Assembly (NCBI GenBank): GCA_964549495.1
Contig: CAZJWJ010000137.1
Location: 1-9,860 of the forward strand
Source of the DNA: JACKBJ01 sp964549495
Lineage (GTDB): Bacteria; Chloroflexota; Anaerolineae; Epilineales; Epilineaceae
DNA: 9,860 nucleotides
Direction of reading: 5' to 3'
In this document: positions 1-5,225 of the stretch, in pieces
How the letters are laid out: every line of letters starts with the position of its first letter
How positions within the stretch are numbered: the stretch's first letter is position 1
Made by a program: the position numbers and the translations under genes
The notes under the pieces: model-generated
Database searches by the model: none
What the model was told of the DNA's origin: nothing
What the model saw: only the letters and a program-made list of their open reading frames with translations

Positions 1-725
1 AGCGCGACGGTTCTCGGAGTGATCTCGAGGACATGGCCGACGCGGTGCACAAGGGCATCGACTGGTTCCACGGCACCGAGGACGAGGAGCGCTCGGTGCC
101 CCACATCCACCGCACCGTCGAGCGCTTCAAGGATCGACCCGAGATCCTGATGTGGGAGCCGGTCAACGAGCCCAACTGCGGTGACGGTCGATATGACGAC
201 GAATGCCTGGAGACCATCCGCGCCTGGATGGGCAGCATCGCCGAAGAGATCAAGGCCATCGACGGCTGCCGGGTGGTCTCGACCTCCTACATCGGCGCCG
301 GCAACTTCGACAGCGAGCTCGACCACTACCGCACCCTGCACGGCAAGGACGCCATCGAGATCCTCTCGGTCCACAAGCGCTCCACCGACGAGGCCGAGGA
401 CGAGCTGGAAGCGGCCGACGATCGCGAGCGGCCCATCTTCTACGGCGAGATCTACGACATCGCCTACGACGAGGGCTGTCAGCCGCTCTCCGGCAAGGAC
501 TCGGTCGATGCGCGTGCCGAGCGGGTCAAGGACGACCTGCGCCAGGCCATCGAGGACGGCGTCGACGGCTACCTGCTCTGGGAGCTGGCCATCGGACGGG
601 TCGAGATGGAGAACGGCGACACGCGCCACGTCTGCAGCCGCTTCGGCTTCGAGCTGCAGGACCCGCTGTGGGAGAAGCTGCGCAGCTCCGATCCCCCGCT
701 GCCCCCGCCGGCGCCCTGGCGCTGA
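1..725 (+). CDS. GH5-like glycoside hydrolase (cellulase/mannanase superfamily), 5' end missing
   Basis: Carboxy-terminal part of a (beta/alpha)8 glycoside hydrolase; the reading frame is open to the left edge, so the true start lies outside the window and the ATG at 33 is probably internal. Counting from that ATG, residues 41-47 read WEPVNEP, the strand-4 motif whose Glu (codon at 168) is the acid/base in clan GH-A enzymes. IFYGEI at 135-140 holds the likely nucleophile Glu (codon at 447), and LLWEL at 181-185 resembles the last strand. These motifs are seen; the two-Glu retaining mechanism is family knowledge. The closest resemblance is to GH5 endo-beta-mannanase or glucanase-like proteins, but the substrate cannot be named from this fragment. 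The tail is Pro-rich (PPLPPPAPWR) with no anchor domain. Any secretion signal would be upstream and unseen. It converges on the SRAP gene, 90 bp away. Confidence 0.8.
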   Translation, partial: RDGSRSDLEDMADAVHKGIDWFHGTEDEERSVPHIHRTVERFKDRPEILMWEPVNEPNCGDGRYDDECLETIRAWMGSIAEEIKAIDGCRVVSTSYIGAGNFDSELDHYRTLHGKDAIEILSVHKRSTDEAEDELEAADDRERPIFYGEIYDIAYDEGCQPLSGKDSVDARAERVKDDLRQAIEDGVDGYLLWELAIGRVEMENGDTRHVCSRFGFELQDPLWEKLRSSDPPLPPPAPWR

Positions 726-734
726 AGCCCGAGA

Positions 735-797
735 GCCTGTTCCTCGAGCCAGGTTCGTAGCCAGCCCAAGGCCACGGACGTGCTTGAAGGAACAGGC
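735..797. terminator. Inverted repeat between convergent genes, possible bidirectional terminator
   Basis: A perfect 10-bp inverted repeat (735-744 GCCTGTTCCT with 788-797 AGGAACAGGC) with a 43-nt loop lies between the stop codons of the hydrolase and the SRAP gene. A second, overlapping pairing (784-790 with 813-819) would form on the minus-strand transcript. Neither is followed by a T tract, so a factor-independent terminator is only weakly supported. Confidence 0.3.
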
Positions 798-815
798 GCT
801 GACCTCGACGAGCCT

Positions 816-1586
816 TCAAAGCAACCGCTGCTGCTCGGCGTCCGCGTCGCCCAGATCCACCGGCTCGATGCAGTCCGCGCCCTCGTTGCGCGGGCTGTTG
901 ACGTAGGTGCTGACCGGGTGGGCGTCCATGGCCTCCGGATCGAAGGGGCCTAGGAGCGGCTGGAGGATCTCGGCGTGCTCGACCTCGGGATCCAGCCAGA
1001 GCGGCCAATCCTCGGGCGGCAGGATCACCGGCATGCGGTCGTGCAGGGGCTGGACGCGCGCGTTGGCCTCGGTGGTGAGCAGCGTGCAGCTCTGGATCAC
1101 CTCGCCCTCGGGCGACTCCCATTGCTCCCACAGGCCGGCGATGCCGAAGAGACCGCCATCGGCCATGTGGATGTGATATGGCTGCTTGCCGCCGTTCATC
1201 TTGCGCCATTCGTAGAAGCCGTCGGCCGGCACCAGGCAGCGCCGGCGCTTGAAGGCCGCGCGGAAGGCCGGCTTGTCGGCCGCCGTCTCGGAGCGCGCGT
1301 TGATCATGCGCGACCCGATGCCGATGTCCTTGGCCCAGGAGGGGATCAGTCCCCAGCGCAGGATGGCCAACTCGCGGGCCACGGCTTCGTCGTCGCCGGG
1401 CGGCGCGTCCTCATCCCCGTCGACCGTCACCGTACTCGTCGCTAGCGCCCGAGCCCGCACCGCCAGCACCGGCTGGGTCGGCGCGATGTTGTAGCGCGGC
1501 CCCAGCGACTCGGCCGGCGCGGCATCGACCTCGAAGAGTCGGGCGATGGCCTCGGCCGAGGCCGAGAGCGTGAAGCGTCCGCACAT
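816..1586 (-). CDS. SRAP-domain protein (YedK/HMCES family), abasic-site DNA-protein crosslinker
   Basis: Complete 256-residue SOS response-associated peptidase family protein. SRAP proteins capture abasic sites in single-stranded DNA through the amino-terminal Cys, making a protective thiazolidine crosslink, and release it later. All family marks are visible: Met then Cys2 (MCGRF), Asn33 in RYNIAPTQ, WGLIPSW at 78-84, NARSET at 97-102 (approximately), Glu126 in GFYEW and His182 in LHDRMPVIL. Cys2, Asn, Glu and His are the catalytic set in the family. The start is fixed by the need for Cys at position 2 and by a purine-rich SD (AAGGGGGA) just upstream. An acidic low-complexity loop (about residues 50-70) separates the RYN and WGL motifs. 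It has its own promoter (1630-1638), and the gene upstream ends in a strong terminator, so it is probably monocistronic. No LexA-type operator was recognised. Confidence 0.95.
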   Translation of the reverse strand: MCGRFTLSASAEAIARLFEVDAAPAESLGPRYNIAPTQPVLAVRARALATSTVTVDGDEDAPPGDDEAVARELAILRWGLIPSWAKDIGIGSRMINARSETAADKPAFRAAFKRRRCLVPADGFYEWRKMNGGKQPYHIHMADGGLFGIAGLWEQWESPEGEVIQSCTLLTTEANARVQPLHDRMPVILPPEDWPLWLDPEVEHAEILQPLLGPFDPEAMDAHPVSTYVNSPRNEGADCIEPVDLGDADAEQQRLL

Positions 1587-1629
1587 GGCTGCTGTCCCCC
1601 TTGGTCGAGATCGAGACGGGTGGTCTCCG

Positions 1630-1638
1630 ATTCTATCA
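1630..1638 (-). promoter_or_regulatory. Extended -10 promoter for the SRAP gene
   Basis: On the minus strand the bases read TGATAGAAT, a TGn extension plus a 5/6 match to TATAAT, 43 nt from the SRAP start codon. No convincing -35 hexamer stands 17 bp upstream (CCGCCG), as is common for extended -10 promoters. Predicted start of transcription is near 1623, giving a leader of about 36 nt that includes the SD. Confidence 0.55.
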
Positions 1639-1708
1639 TGCCAAGTCGGGCTCGGCGGCGCTCGACGAGCTGTCGGGCGGGAGCCGCGGAATCGATCGAT
1701 CCCGCAAC

Positions 1709-1751
1709 ACGCGAAACGAGCGGCCCCGGAGGACCGCTCGTGGATTCGCGT
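1709..1751 (-). terminator. Factor-independent terminator after the small secreted-protein gene
   Basis: An 8-bp perfect stem (1716-1723 with 1734-1741, ACGAGCGG/CCGCTCGT) extends inward by three pairs to a TCCG loop on the minus strand. A further 7-bp outer stem (1709-1715 with 1745-1751) can add to it. On the minus strand the inner stem is followed by TTTCGCGTGTT, a modest T-rich tail. It begins about 35 nt after the stop codon at 1786. Confidence 0.75.
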
Positions 1752-1785
1752 TGCTACGTGGCGGAGGGCATCGCGCCCCCGCTGG

Positions 1786-2307
1786 CTACTGCTGTGCCGG
1801 GCCGGTGATCGGCAGGCTGGGCAGCTCGCTGCCGACGAAGATGGGCTTGAGGAAGTGGCGCAGCGTCACCGAGTGCAGACCGAAGTCGAAGCGACCCTGG
1901 TTCAGCTGGGCGCGGGCGGCCTCGAGCTGGCTGCCGTCGCAGCTGGTGGCCACCAGCCGGACACCCTCGAAGGCCTGGGCCAGCGCCTCGGCGCTGGCCT
2001 CGTGGGCCTCGACCAAGTCGGCCGGCGCGTCCCAGCCGGAGCCGGCGAAGTCGGCCACGATCGAGTTGCCGCGAAGGAGGAAGGCGGCGTAGTCGGAACC
2101 GCAGGCCTGCTCGGGCTTGGCGGCGATGGTGGCCAGGTAGGCATCGGCCTCGTCGAGCCAGCGGTCGCTGAAGTCGATCAGGTCGGGCATACCCTGCCGG
2201 TAGTTCTCGACGTTGTTCTGGGCCTGCGCATGGCCGGGCAGCGCGGCGAAGACGAGGGCCAGCGCGAGCGAGGCGGCGAAGAGGGTCAGGCGGTTGAGCG
2301 AGTTCAT
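1786..2307 (-). CDS. Small secreted protein of unknown function
   Basis: 173 residues; I do not recognise a family. Residues 1-29 form a clear Sec signal peptide: Lys-free but Arg6, a hydrophobic core LFAASLALALVFAALPG, then a likely cleavage after Ala29 (AQA). The mature part is about 144 residues, mostly helix-forming and acidic, with just two cysteines (C69 and C123) that could make one disulfide if exported. The stretch NSIVADFAGSGWDAPADLVEAH and the final QGRFDFGLHSVTLRHFLKP are distinctive. The last ten residues include LPITG (165-169) but no membrane helix follows. The ATG is supported by AGGAG (2317-2321) nine bases upstream. A terminator follows, and the gene has its own leader, which shares a composite repeat with the DUF4397 gene next to it. 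It could be a periplasmic or cell-surface accessory protein. Confidence 0.8.
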   Translation of the reverse strand: MNSLNRLTLFAASLALALVFAALPGHAQAQNNVENYRQGMPDLIDFSDRWLDEADAYLATIAAKPEQACGSDYAAFLLRGNSIVADFAGSGWDAPADLVEAHEASAEALAQAFEGVRLVATSCDGSQLEAARAQLNQGRFDFGLHSVTLRHFLKPIFVGSELPSLPITGPAQQ

Positions 2308-2348
2308 CGATTCGATCTCCTAAACGTGATCCAGTAGATTCAAAGGCG

Positions 2349-2370
2349 CGTTCAGCGGGTGTGCGTTCAA
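2349..2370 (-). repeat. Composite element TTGAACGCA-n4-CGCTGAACG in the leader of the secreted-protein gene
   Basis: On the minus strand two 9-mers, TTGAACGCA and CGCTGAACG, occur in this order with a 4-nt gap, 42 nt upstream of the start codon. The same two 9-mers in the same order, with a 6-nt gap, lie at 3543-3566 in the leader of the DUF4397 gene. A third, weaker copy (TTGAAT) is at 2338-2343. The role is unknown; shared regulation of the two secreted proteins or an old duplication of the leader are both possible. Confidence 0.55.
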
Positions 2371-2431
2371 GGATGTTTCGATTGCTGCCGGCCTTGTCAG
2401 CGGACGGGTACGCTCCCGTCATCTGCTCTCC

Positions 2432-2460
2432 AGTCTACGCGGCCAGCTTAAGCTCTTCAT
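2432..2460 (-). promoter_or_regulatory. Weak candidate promoter for the small secreted-protein gene
   Basis: ATGAAG (2460-2455), 17 bp, TAGACT (2437-2432) on the minus strand: 3/6 and 4/6 matches to the sigma-70 boxes. It was the best pair I could find in the gap, but it is not strong; the true promoter may use another sigma factor. Confidence 0.25.
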
Positions 2461-2530
2461 GACCGCCACCTGTCTCTAGGGCTACCGCTGGCTGGCGGTA
2501 AGCTGACGCTCGGCTGACGCAGGGCCCTGA

Positions 2531-2574
2531 CCGAAAAGCGAGCGGGGCACCACCCGTGGATGGTGCCCCGCTCG
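2531..2574 (-). terminator. Strong factor-independent terminator of the DUF4397 gene
   Basis: A perfect 14-bp stem (2539-2552 with 2561-2574, GC-rich, closing CGAGCGGGGCACCA) with an 8-nt loop is followed on the minus strand by CTTTTCGG. It lies about 60 nt after the stop codon of the LPKTG protein. Confidence 0.88.
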
Positions 2575-2636
2575 AGTCTTGCTCGGCTCCGGCAGCGTGG
2601 CCTGGCAAAAGGCCGCGTCACCGGAGCGGATCGGGA

Positions 2637-3455
2637 TCAGATCTGCTGGCCGGCCAGGCGGCGGCGGGCCAGACCACCGACGATCAGCAGGCTGCCCAGG
2701 ATGGCCAGCCAGAGCGGGGTCTGGTCGGCGGCACCGGTCTTAGGCAGGGCCTCCGGCGCGGCCTCGGCCGACATCGAAGCGTGCATGCTGTCGGCGCTGG
2801 GCACGGCGCTCAGGCTCGGCTCGCCCTCGGCCAGGCCCATGGCGAAGACGGTGTAGACCGTGCCCGCATCCAGGGCCACGCCCGGTACCGAAAGGGCGAC
2901 GGTGTCACTGCCGGCCAAGCGGACCTCGAGGTCGTAGCTGCCGGCATCCACGGGCGTGTAGTCGCCCGTACCCTTGAAGGCCACGTTGGAGAAGAGCACC
3001 GGGCCGCCATCGGCCACGGCCACGTCGACGGCCGGCGCGTCAGGCGAAGCGTGGACGAAGCGCACGTGGGCCTTGCCGGCGGCCGGCGCGGCGTTGTTGT
3101 CCTGCAGCACCAGCGGCTCGATGTTCTCCAGCGTGCCGACGGCGACGACCGTGTAGTCGGTGCCGCCCGTCAGGTCCAGGTCGGCCTCGATGACGGCCGG
3201 CTCGGTCTCACCGGCCGGCACGACCATGACCGAATGGCTGCCCGCGCTGAGCGCGGCATAGTCGGTGATGCCCTTGAAGGGCGCGTTGGTGAAGGCGGCT
3301 TCGCCGTCCACCCAGACGTCGACGTTGGGCGCATCGGGCGAAGCGTGGACCACGCGCACGCGGGCCTGGTCCTGGGCGGCGGCCGGGCTGGCGGCCATCA
3401 GGCCGAAGCCGGCCAGCATCGCGAAGGCGGTGAAGAGGGCGATCAGACGGTTCAT
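2637..3455 (-). CDS. Secreted two-repeat DUF4397 protein with C-terminal LPKTG sortase signal
   Basis: 272 residues. A signal peptide (about 1-28, core LIALFTAFAMLAGFGLMAA, cleavage near AAAQ) is followed by two tandem DUF4397 beta-sandwich units, each opening with the same motif (VRVVHASPDAP at 33-43, VRFVHASPDAP at 131-141) and each with a later FKG-x2-DY block (60-66 and 160-166). After a Ser/Ala/Met-rich linker (about 216-235) comes a complete cell-wall sorting signal: LPKTG at 237-241, a hydrophobic helix (about 248-262) and RRR at 264-266. DUF4397 domains are common in secreted proteins of unclear function; the sorting signal predicts anchoring by a sortase, which is not in this window. 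AGGAG (3465-3469) nine bases upstream supports the ATG. The gene has a near-consensus promoter overlapped by CarH-like repeats, a leader of about 135 nt rich in GAAC motifs, and a strong terminator. Light-dependent expression is inferred from the promoter. Confidence 0.9.
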   Translation of the reverse strand: MNRLIALFTAFAMLAGFGLMAASPAAAQDQARVRVVHASPDAPNVDVWVDGEAAFTNAPFKGITDYAALSAGSHSVMVVPAGETEPAVIEADLDLTGGTDYTVVAVGTLENIEPLVLQDNNAAPAAGKAHVRFVHASPDAPAVDVAVADGGPVLFSNVAFKGTGDYTPVDAGSYDLEVRLAGSDTVALSVPGVALDAGTVYTVFAMGLAEGEPSLSAVPSADSMHASMSAEAAPEALPKTGAADQTPLWLAILGSLLIVGGLARRRLAGQQI

Positions 3456-3474
3456 CGGTTGAAACTCCTTGGTG

Positions 3475-3586
3475 GTTCATCGGCGAATCTGGGCGGTTGG
3501 ACGGTCTGGTCGGCGTTCAAGAGCTACGGTTCAAGGTTCGTCCGTTCAGCGATGTCTTGCGTTCAACATTCCGATCGTTCGCGTTC
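3475..3586 (-). repeat. GAAC-motif cluster in the 5' leader of the DUF4397 gene
   Basis: The minus-strand leader carries eight GAAC tetramers (plus-strand GTTC at 3475, 3515, 3529, 3536, 3544, 3561, 3577 and 3583), seven of them within 72 bp. Four are TGAAC (at 3515, 3529, 3544 and 3561), spaced 14, 15 and 17 bp. Two form the composite TTGAACGCA-n6-CGCTGAACG at 3543-3566, also found upstream of the neighbouring secreted-protein gene. All lie downstream of the predicted transcription start, so they would be in the mRNA as well as the DNA. Confidence 0.65.
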
Positions 3587-3597
3587 CAGTGATCAAG

Positions 3598-3626
3598 AGC
3601 ATATCAGATCTCGTGCGACTTGTCAA
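3598..3626 (-). promoter_or_regulatory. Near-consensus sigma-70 promoter of the DUF4397 gene
   Basis: TTGACA (3626-3621), 17 bp, TATGCT (3603-3598) with a TGA extension directly before the -10, on the minus strand. Predicted transcription start is near 3591, about 135 nt from the ATG. The -35 box lies only 20 bp past the SRPBCC stop codon and inside the CarH-like repeats. Confidence 0.85.
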
Positions 3627-3652
3627 GGTTTTGTCTCGATTCTGTCTAGGAA
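3620..3652 (-). promoter_or_regulatory. Second CarH-like operator: three phased 11-bp direct repeats over the -35 box
   Basis: Three exactly adjacent 11-bp units (3620-3630, 3631-3641, 3642-3652). On the minus strand each ends ACAA, ACAA or ACAG, and the promoter-proximal one, AACCTTGACAA, fits the pattern nAnnTnnACAn fully and contains the -35 TTGACA. The two upstream units match the ACA plus one of the two other fixed positions. The pattern is what I recall for Thermus CarH operators. The repeat register relative to TTGACA is the same as at 5144-5176. The last unit overlaps the SRPBCC stop codon. Confidence 0.6.
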
Positions 3653-4110
3653 ACCGCAACAGTGGTCCGTCCGGACTCGAGCAGCCGGCGGGTCCGCCAC
3701 GCGCGGTAGCGGAAGAGCAGTGGAAGACCCAGCCACATCGCGACGCCGATGGCGCCCCAGACCGGATGCCTGCGCAGGCGCGCCTCGATGCGGTCGACGA
3801 CGGCCGTGCGGCCATCGCCCAGGGGCTCGAAGGCATGACGGTGGACCCACGAGTCGAAGGGCCCGCGCTGCTGGACATCGGTGAAGCGCTCTGGACCGAC
3901 ATCTTCGATCCGCGCGCTCCAGCGCAAGGGCAAGGGTCCGAGCCACAGCGTGAAGTCCATCTCGGCGCCCTCGTGGAGCCGATCCGGGGCCCGATGCATG
4001 CGGGTAACGATGGGCGGCGGGGTGATGGCGGCCATGCTATCGGGGCTCGTATGGAAGGCGGCCACCCGCGCCGGATCCTGATCGACCTCGAAACGATGTG
4101 TGAACTGCAT
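3646..4110 (-). CDS. SRPBCC (START-like) family protein, partner of the TIGR01777 SDR
   Basis: 154 residues, complete. The sequence fits the SRPBCC helix-grip fold as seen in COG4276-like proteins: an opening beta strand FTHRFEVDQDPARVAAFH, then the strands FTLWLGPLPLRWSARIEDV, FTDVQQRGPFDSWVHRHAFEPLGDGRT and VVDRIEARL, and a final helix ending FRYRAWRTRRLL. The fold makes a hydrophobic pocket; no ligand is known for this group. The ATG has GAGGAG eight to nine bases upstream. It lies 36 nt after the SDR stop codon on the same strand, so the two are almost certainly cotranscribed. Genes of these two families are often adjacent or fused, and I recall such pairs in LitR/CarH-linked light-stress clusters; that is family knowledge. 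No terminator separates it from the DUF4397 promoter downstream. Confidence 0.85.
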   Translation of the reverse strand: MQFTHRFEVDQDPARVAAFHTSPDSMAAITPPPIVTRMHRAPDRLHEGAEMDFTLWLGPLPLRWSARIEDVGPERFTDVQQRGPFDSWVHRHAFEPLGDGRTAVVDRIEARLRRHPVWGAIGVAMWLGLPLLFRYRAWRTRRLLESGRTTVAVS

Positions 4111-4146
4111 CGTGCTCTCCTCGAATGCCTTTGCGAGACGCGGATC

Positions 4147-5058
4147 TCAAGCGAGAAGGTCGCGCAAGGCGGCCTCGGCGGTTCGGAAGCGGAAGTCGTA
4201 GCCCAAGTCGAGCAGGCGATCGGGTACGGCCTGCTGGCCGTAGAGCAGGACGTCGGCCATCTCGCCGAAGGCGATGCGCATGGCGAAGGCGGGTGCGGGC
4301 AGGAAGGCCGGCCGGTTCATGACCCGACCGATGGTCCGGCTGAAGCTTCCGTTGTCGTGCAGCTCGGGTCCGGCCAGGTTGTAGACGCCCCGGGCTTCCT
4401 CGTTCTCGATCAGGAAGCGCAGGGCACCGACCTCGTCATCGATGTGGATCCAGGGAAAGGGCTGGTCGCCCGAGCCCACCGGGCCGCCGGCAAAGAGCTT
4501 GAAGGGCAAGAGCATGCGCGGCAGCGCGCCGCCCTGGGTGGCCAGCACGATGCCCGTGCGCGTCACCACGCGCCGGACGCCCATCGACTCCACCTCGGCG
4601 GTCGAGGCCTCCCAGTCCTGGCAGACCGAGGCCAGGAAGTCGTCGCCGGCCGGCGCGTCCTCGCGCAGCTGGCCTTGGGCATCCACGCCGTAGTAGCCGA
4701 CCGCGGAGGCCTGAAGCACCATGCTCGGCTTGTTCTCGGCGGCCGCCACCGCCTGGGTCACGGCCCGGCCGGCCTGCACGCGGCTCTGCCGGATGGCCCG
4801 CTTGCGCTCGTCCGTCCAGCGGCCTTCGGCGATGCCGGCGCCGGCCAGGTTGACGATGGCGTCGGCCCCCTCGGCCAGATGCCCCCAGCCCTCCGCGCTC
4901 TCGGCATCCCATTCGACCGCGCGCACGCCCTCGGGCAAGTCGTCCCGGTGCCGATCTGGATTGCGGCTGAGCACGATCACCTCGTGCTGACTGGCGGCCA
5001 GGCTGGCCGATAGGGCGCTGCCGATCAGCCCGCTACCTCCGGTGATGATGACCTTCAT
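4147..5058 (-). CDS. TIGR01777 family NAD(P)-binding SDR/epimerase (YfcH-like)
   Basis: 303 residues, the usual family length. The Rossmann nucleotide-binding loop TGGSGLIG is at 6-13, NLAG at 70-73, the SAVGYYG active-site strand at 118-124, FPWIHIDD at 201-208, and the typical C-terminal block PDRLLDLGYDFRF at 279-291. The family belongs to atypical/extended SDRs; E. coli YfcH is the reference and its substrate is unknown. Cytosolic, no membrane segment. The ATG has GAGGAG with ctcct at 5066-5070, seven bases upstream. It is the first gene of a two-gene operon with the SRPBCC gene. Its promoter (5133-5161) is overlapped by CarH-like repeats and faces the photoreceptor gene, so dark repression and light induction are inferred. 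A redox or lipid/pigment-modifying role in photo-oxidative stress is plausible but unproven. Confidence 0.93.
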   Translation of the reverse strand: MKVIITGGSGLIGSALSASLAASQHEVIVLSRNPDRHRDDLPEGVRAVEWDAESAEGWGHLAEGADAIVNLAGAGIAEGRWTDERKRAIRQSRVQAGRAVTQAVAAAENKPSMVLQASAVGYYGVDAQGQLREDAPAGDDFLASVCQDWEASTAEVESMGVRRVVTRTGIVLATQGGALPRMLLPFKLFAGGPVGSGDQPFPWIHIDDEVGALRFLIENEEARGVYNLAGPELHDNGSFSRTIGRVMNRPAFLPAPAFAMRIAFGEMADVLLYGQQAVPDRLLDLGYDFRFRTAEAALRDLLA

Positions 5059-5132
5059 GCTCGGACTCCTCGATGGATCGGGCCGGCCGGTGGCGGTTTT
5101 CCATCCGGCGACCTAGACGACAACTGAACACC

Positions 5133-5161
5133 AGCCTAGCGACTTGTTGGCCTATTGTCAA
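5133..5161 (-). promoter_or_regulatory. Sigma-70 promoter of the SDR-SRPBCC operon
   Basis: Consensus TTGACA (5161-5156), 17 bp, TAGGCT (5138-5133; 3/6) on the minus strand. Predicted start of transcription is near 5126, leaving a leader of roughly 68 nt. The -35 box is embedded in the middle repeat of the operator, the expected geometry for repression by blocking RNA polymerase. Confidence 0.65.
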
Positions 5162-5176
5162 TGTATTGTACATGAT
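5144..5176 (-). promoter_or_regulatory. CarH-like operator: three phased 11-bp direct repeats
   Basis: Three exactly adjacent units (5144-5154, 5155-5165, 5166-5176), each starting TTGT on the plus strand and so ending ACAA on the minus strand. The middle one, TACATTGACAA, matches nAnnTnnACAn at every fixed position and holds the -35 TTGACA; each outer unit misses one fixed base. As I recall, Thermus CarH binds three such 11-bp repeats overlapping a -35 box. The units on either side (5133-5143, 5177-5187) do not match, so the array is three long. It lies next to the gene for a CarH-type protein. Confidence 0.72.
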
Positions 5177-5190
5177 TACAGGACAGATCC

Positions 5191-5219
5191 TTGACGCGAC
5201 GGCGAGGAGGCAGTAGGGT
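5191..5219 (+). promoter_or_regulatory. Candidate carH promoter immediately before the start codon
   Basis: TTGACG (5191-5196), 17 bp, TAGGGT (5214-5219). The -10 ends 6 nt before the ATG at 5226, so transcription would start at or next to the start codon and give a leaderless mRNA. The alternative is a start further upstream with GAGGAGG (5204-5210) as SD, at an unusually long 15-nt spacing. The CarH-like repeats end 14 bp before this -35, so autoregulation is possible but less direct than for the divergent operon. Confidence 0.5.
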
Positions 5220-5225
5220 TATCGC

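Larger units (their letters stand above)
2308..2636 (-). other. 329-bp noncoding stretch between the two secreted-protein genes
   Basis: From right to left on the minus strand it holds the DUF4397 terminator (2531-2574), an 8-bp direct repeat GCTGACGC at 2502-2509 and 2513-2520 (11-bp phase), a small hairpin (2483-2488 with 2495-2500), a weak candidate promoter (2432-2460), a 6-bp inverted repeat GACGGG/CCCGTC at 2403-2420, the TTGAACGCA...CGCTGAACG element (2349-2370) and the SD. No open reading frame with coding character was seen. Confidence 0.7.

Noticed and set aside
1691..1700. ATCGATCGAT palindrome upstream of the SRAP promoter
   Set aside because: A short self-complementary run; too short and isolated to call an operator or a LexA box.
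2403..2420. GACGGG/CCCGTC inverted repeat upstream of the small secreted-protein gene
   Set aside because: Six pairs with no second copy and an uncertain promoter; no support for a specific regulator.
2502..2520. GCTGACGC direct repeat in 11-bp phase
   Set aside because: Two copies only, without the ACAA end or a promoter in register, so not counted as a CarH site.
2556..5013. Two long overlapping plus-strand reading frames opposite the DUF4397, SRPBCC and SDR genes
   Set aside because: They are antisense shadows: low-complexity composition, no SD at their starts, and they run through the terminator and promoters of the real minus-strand genes.
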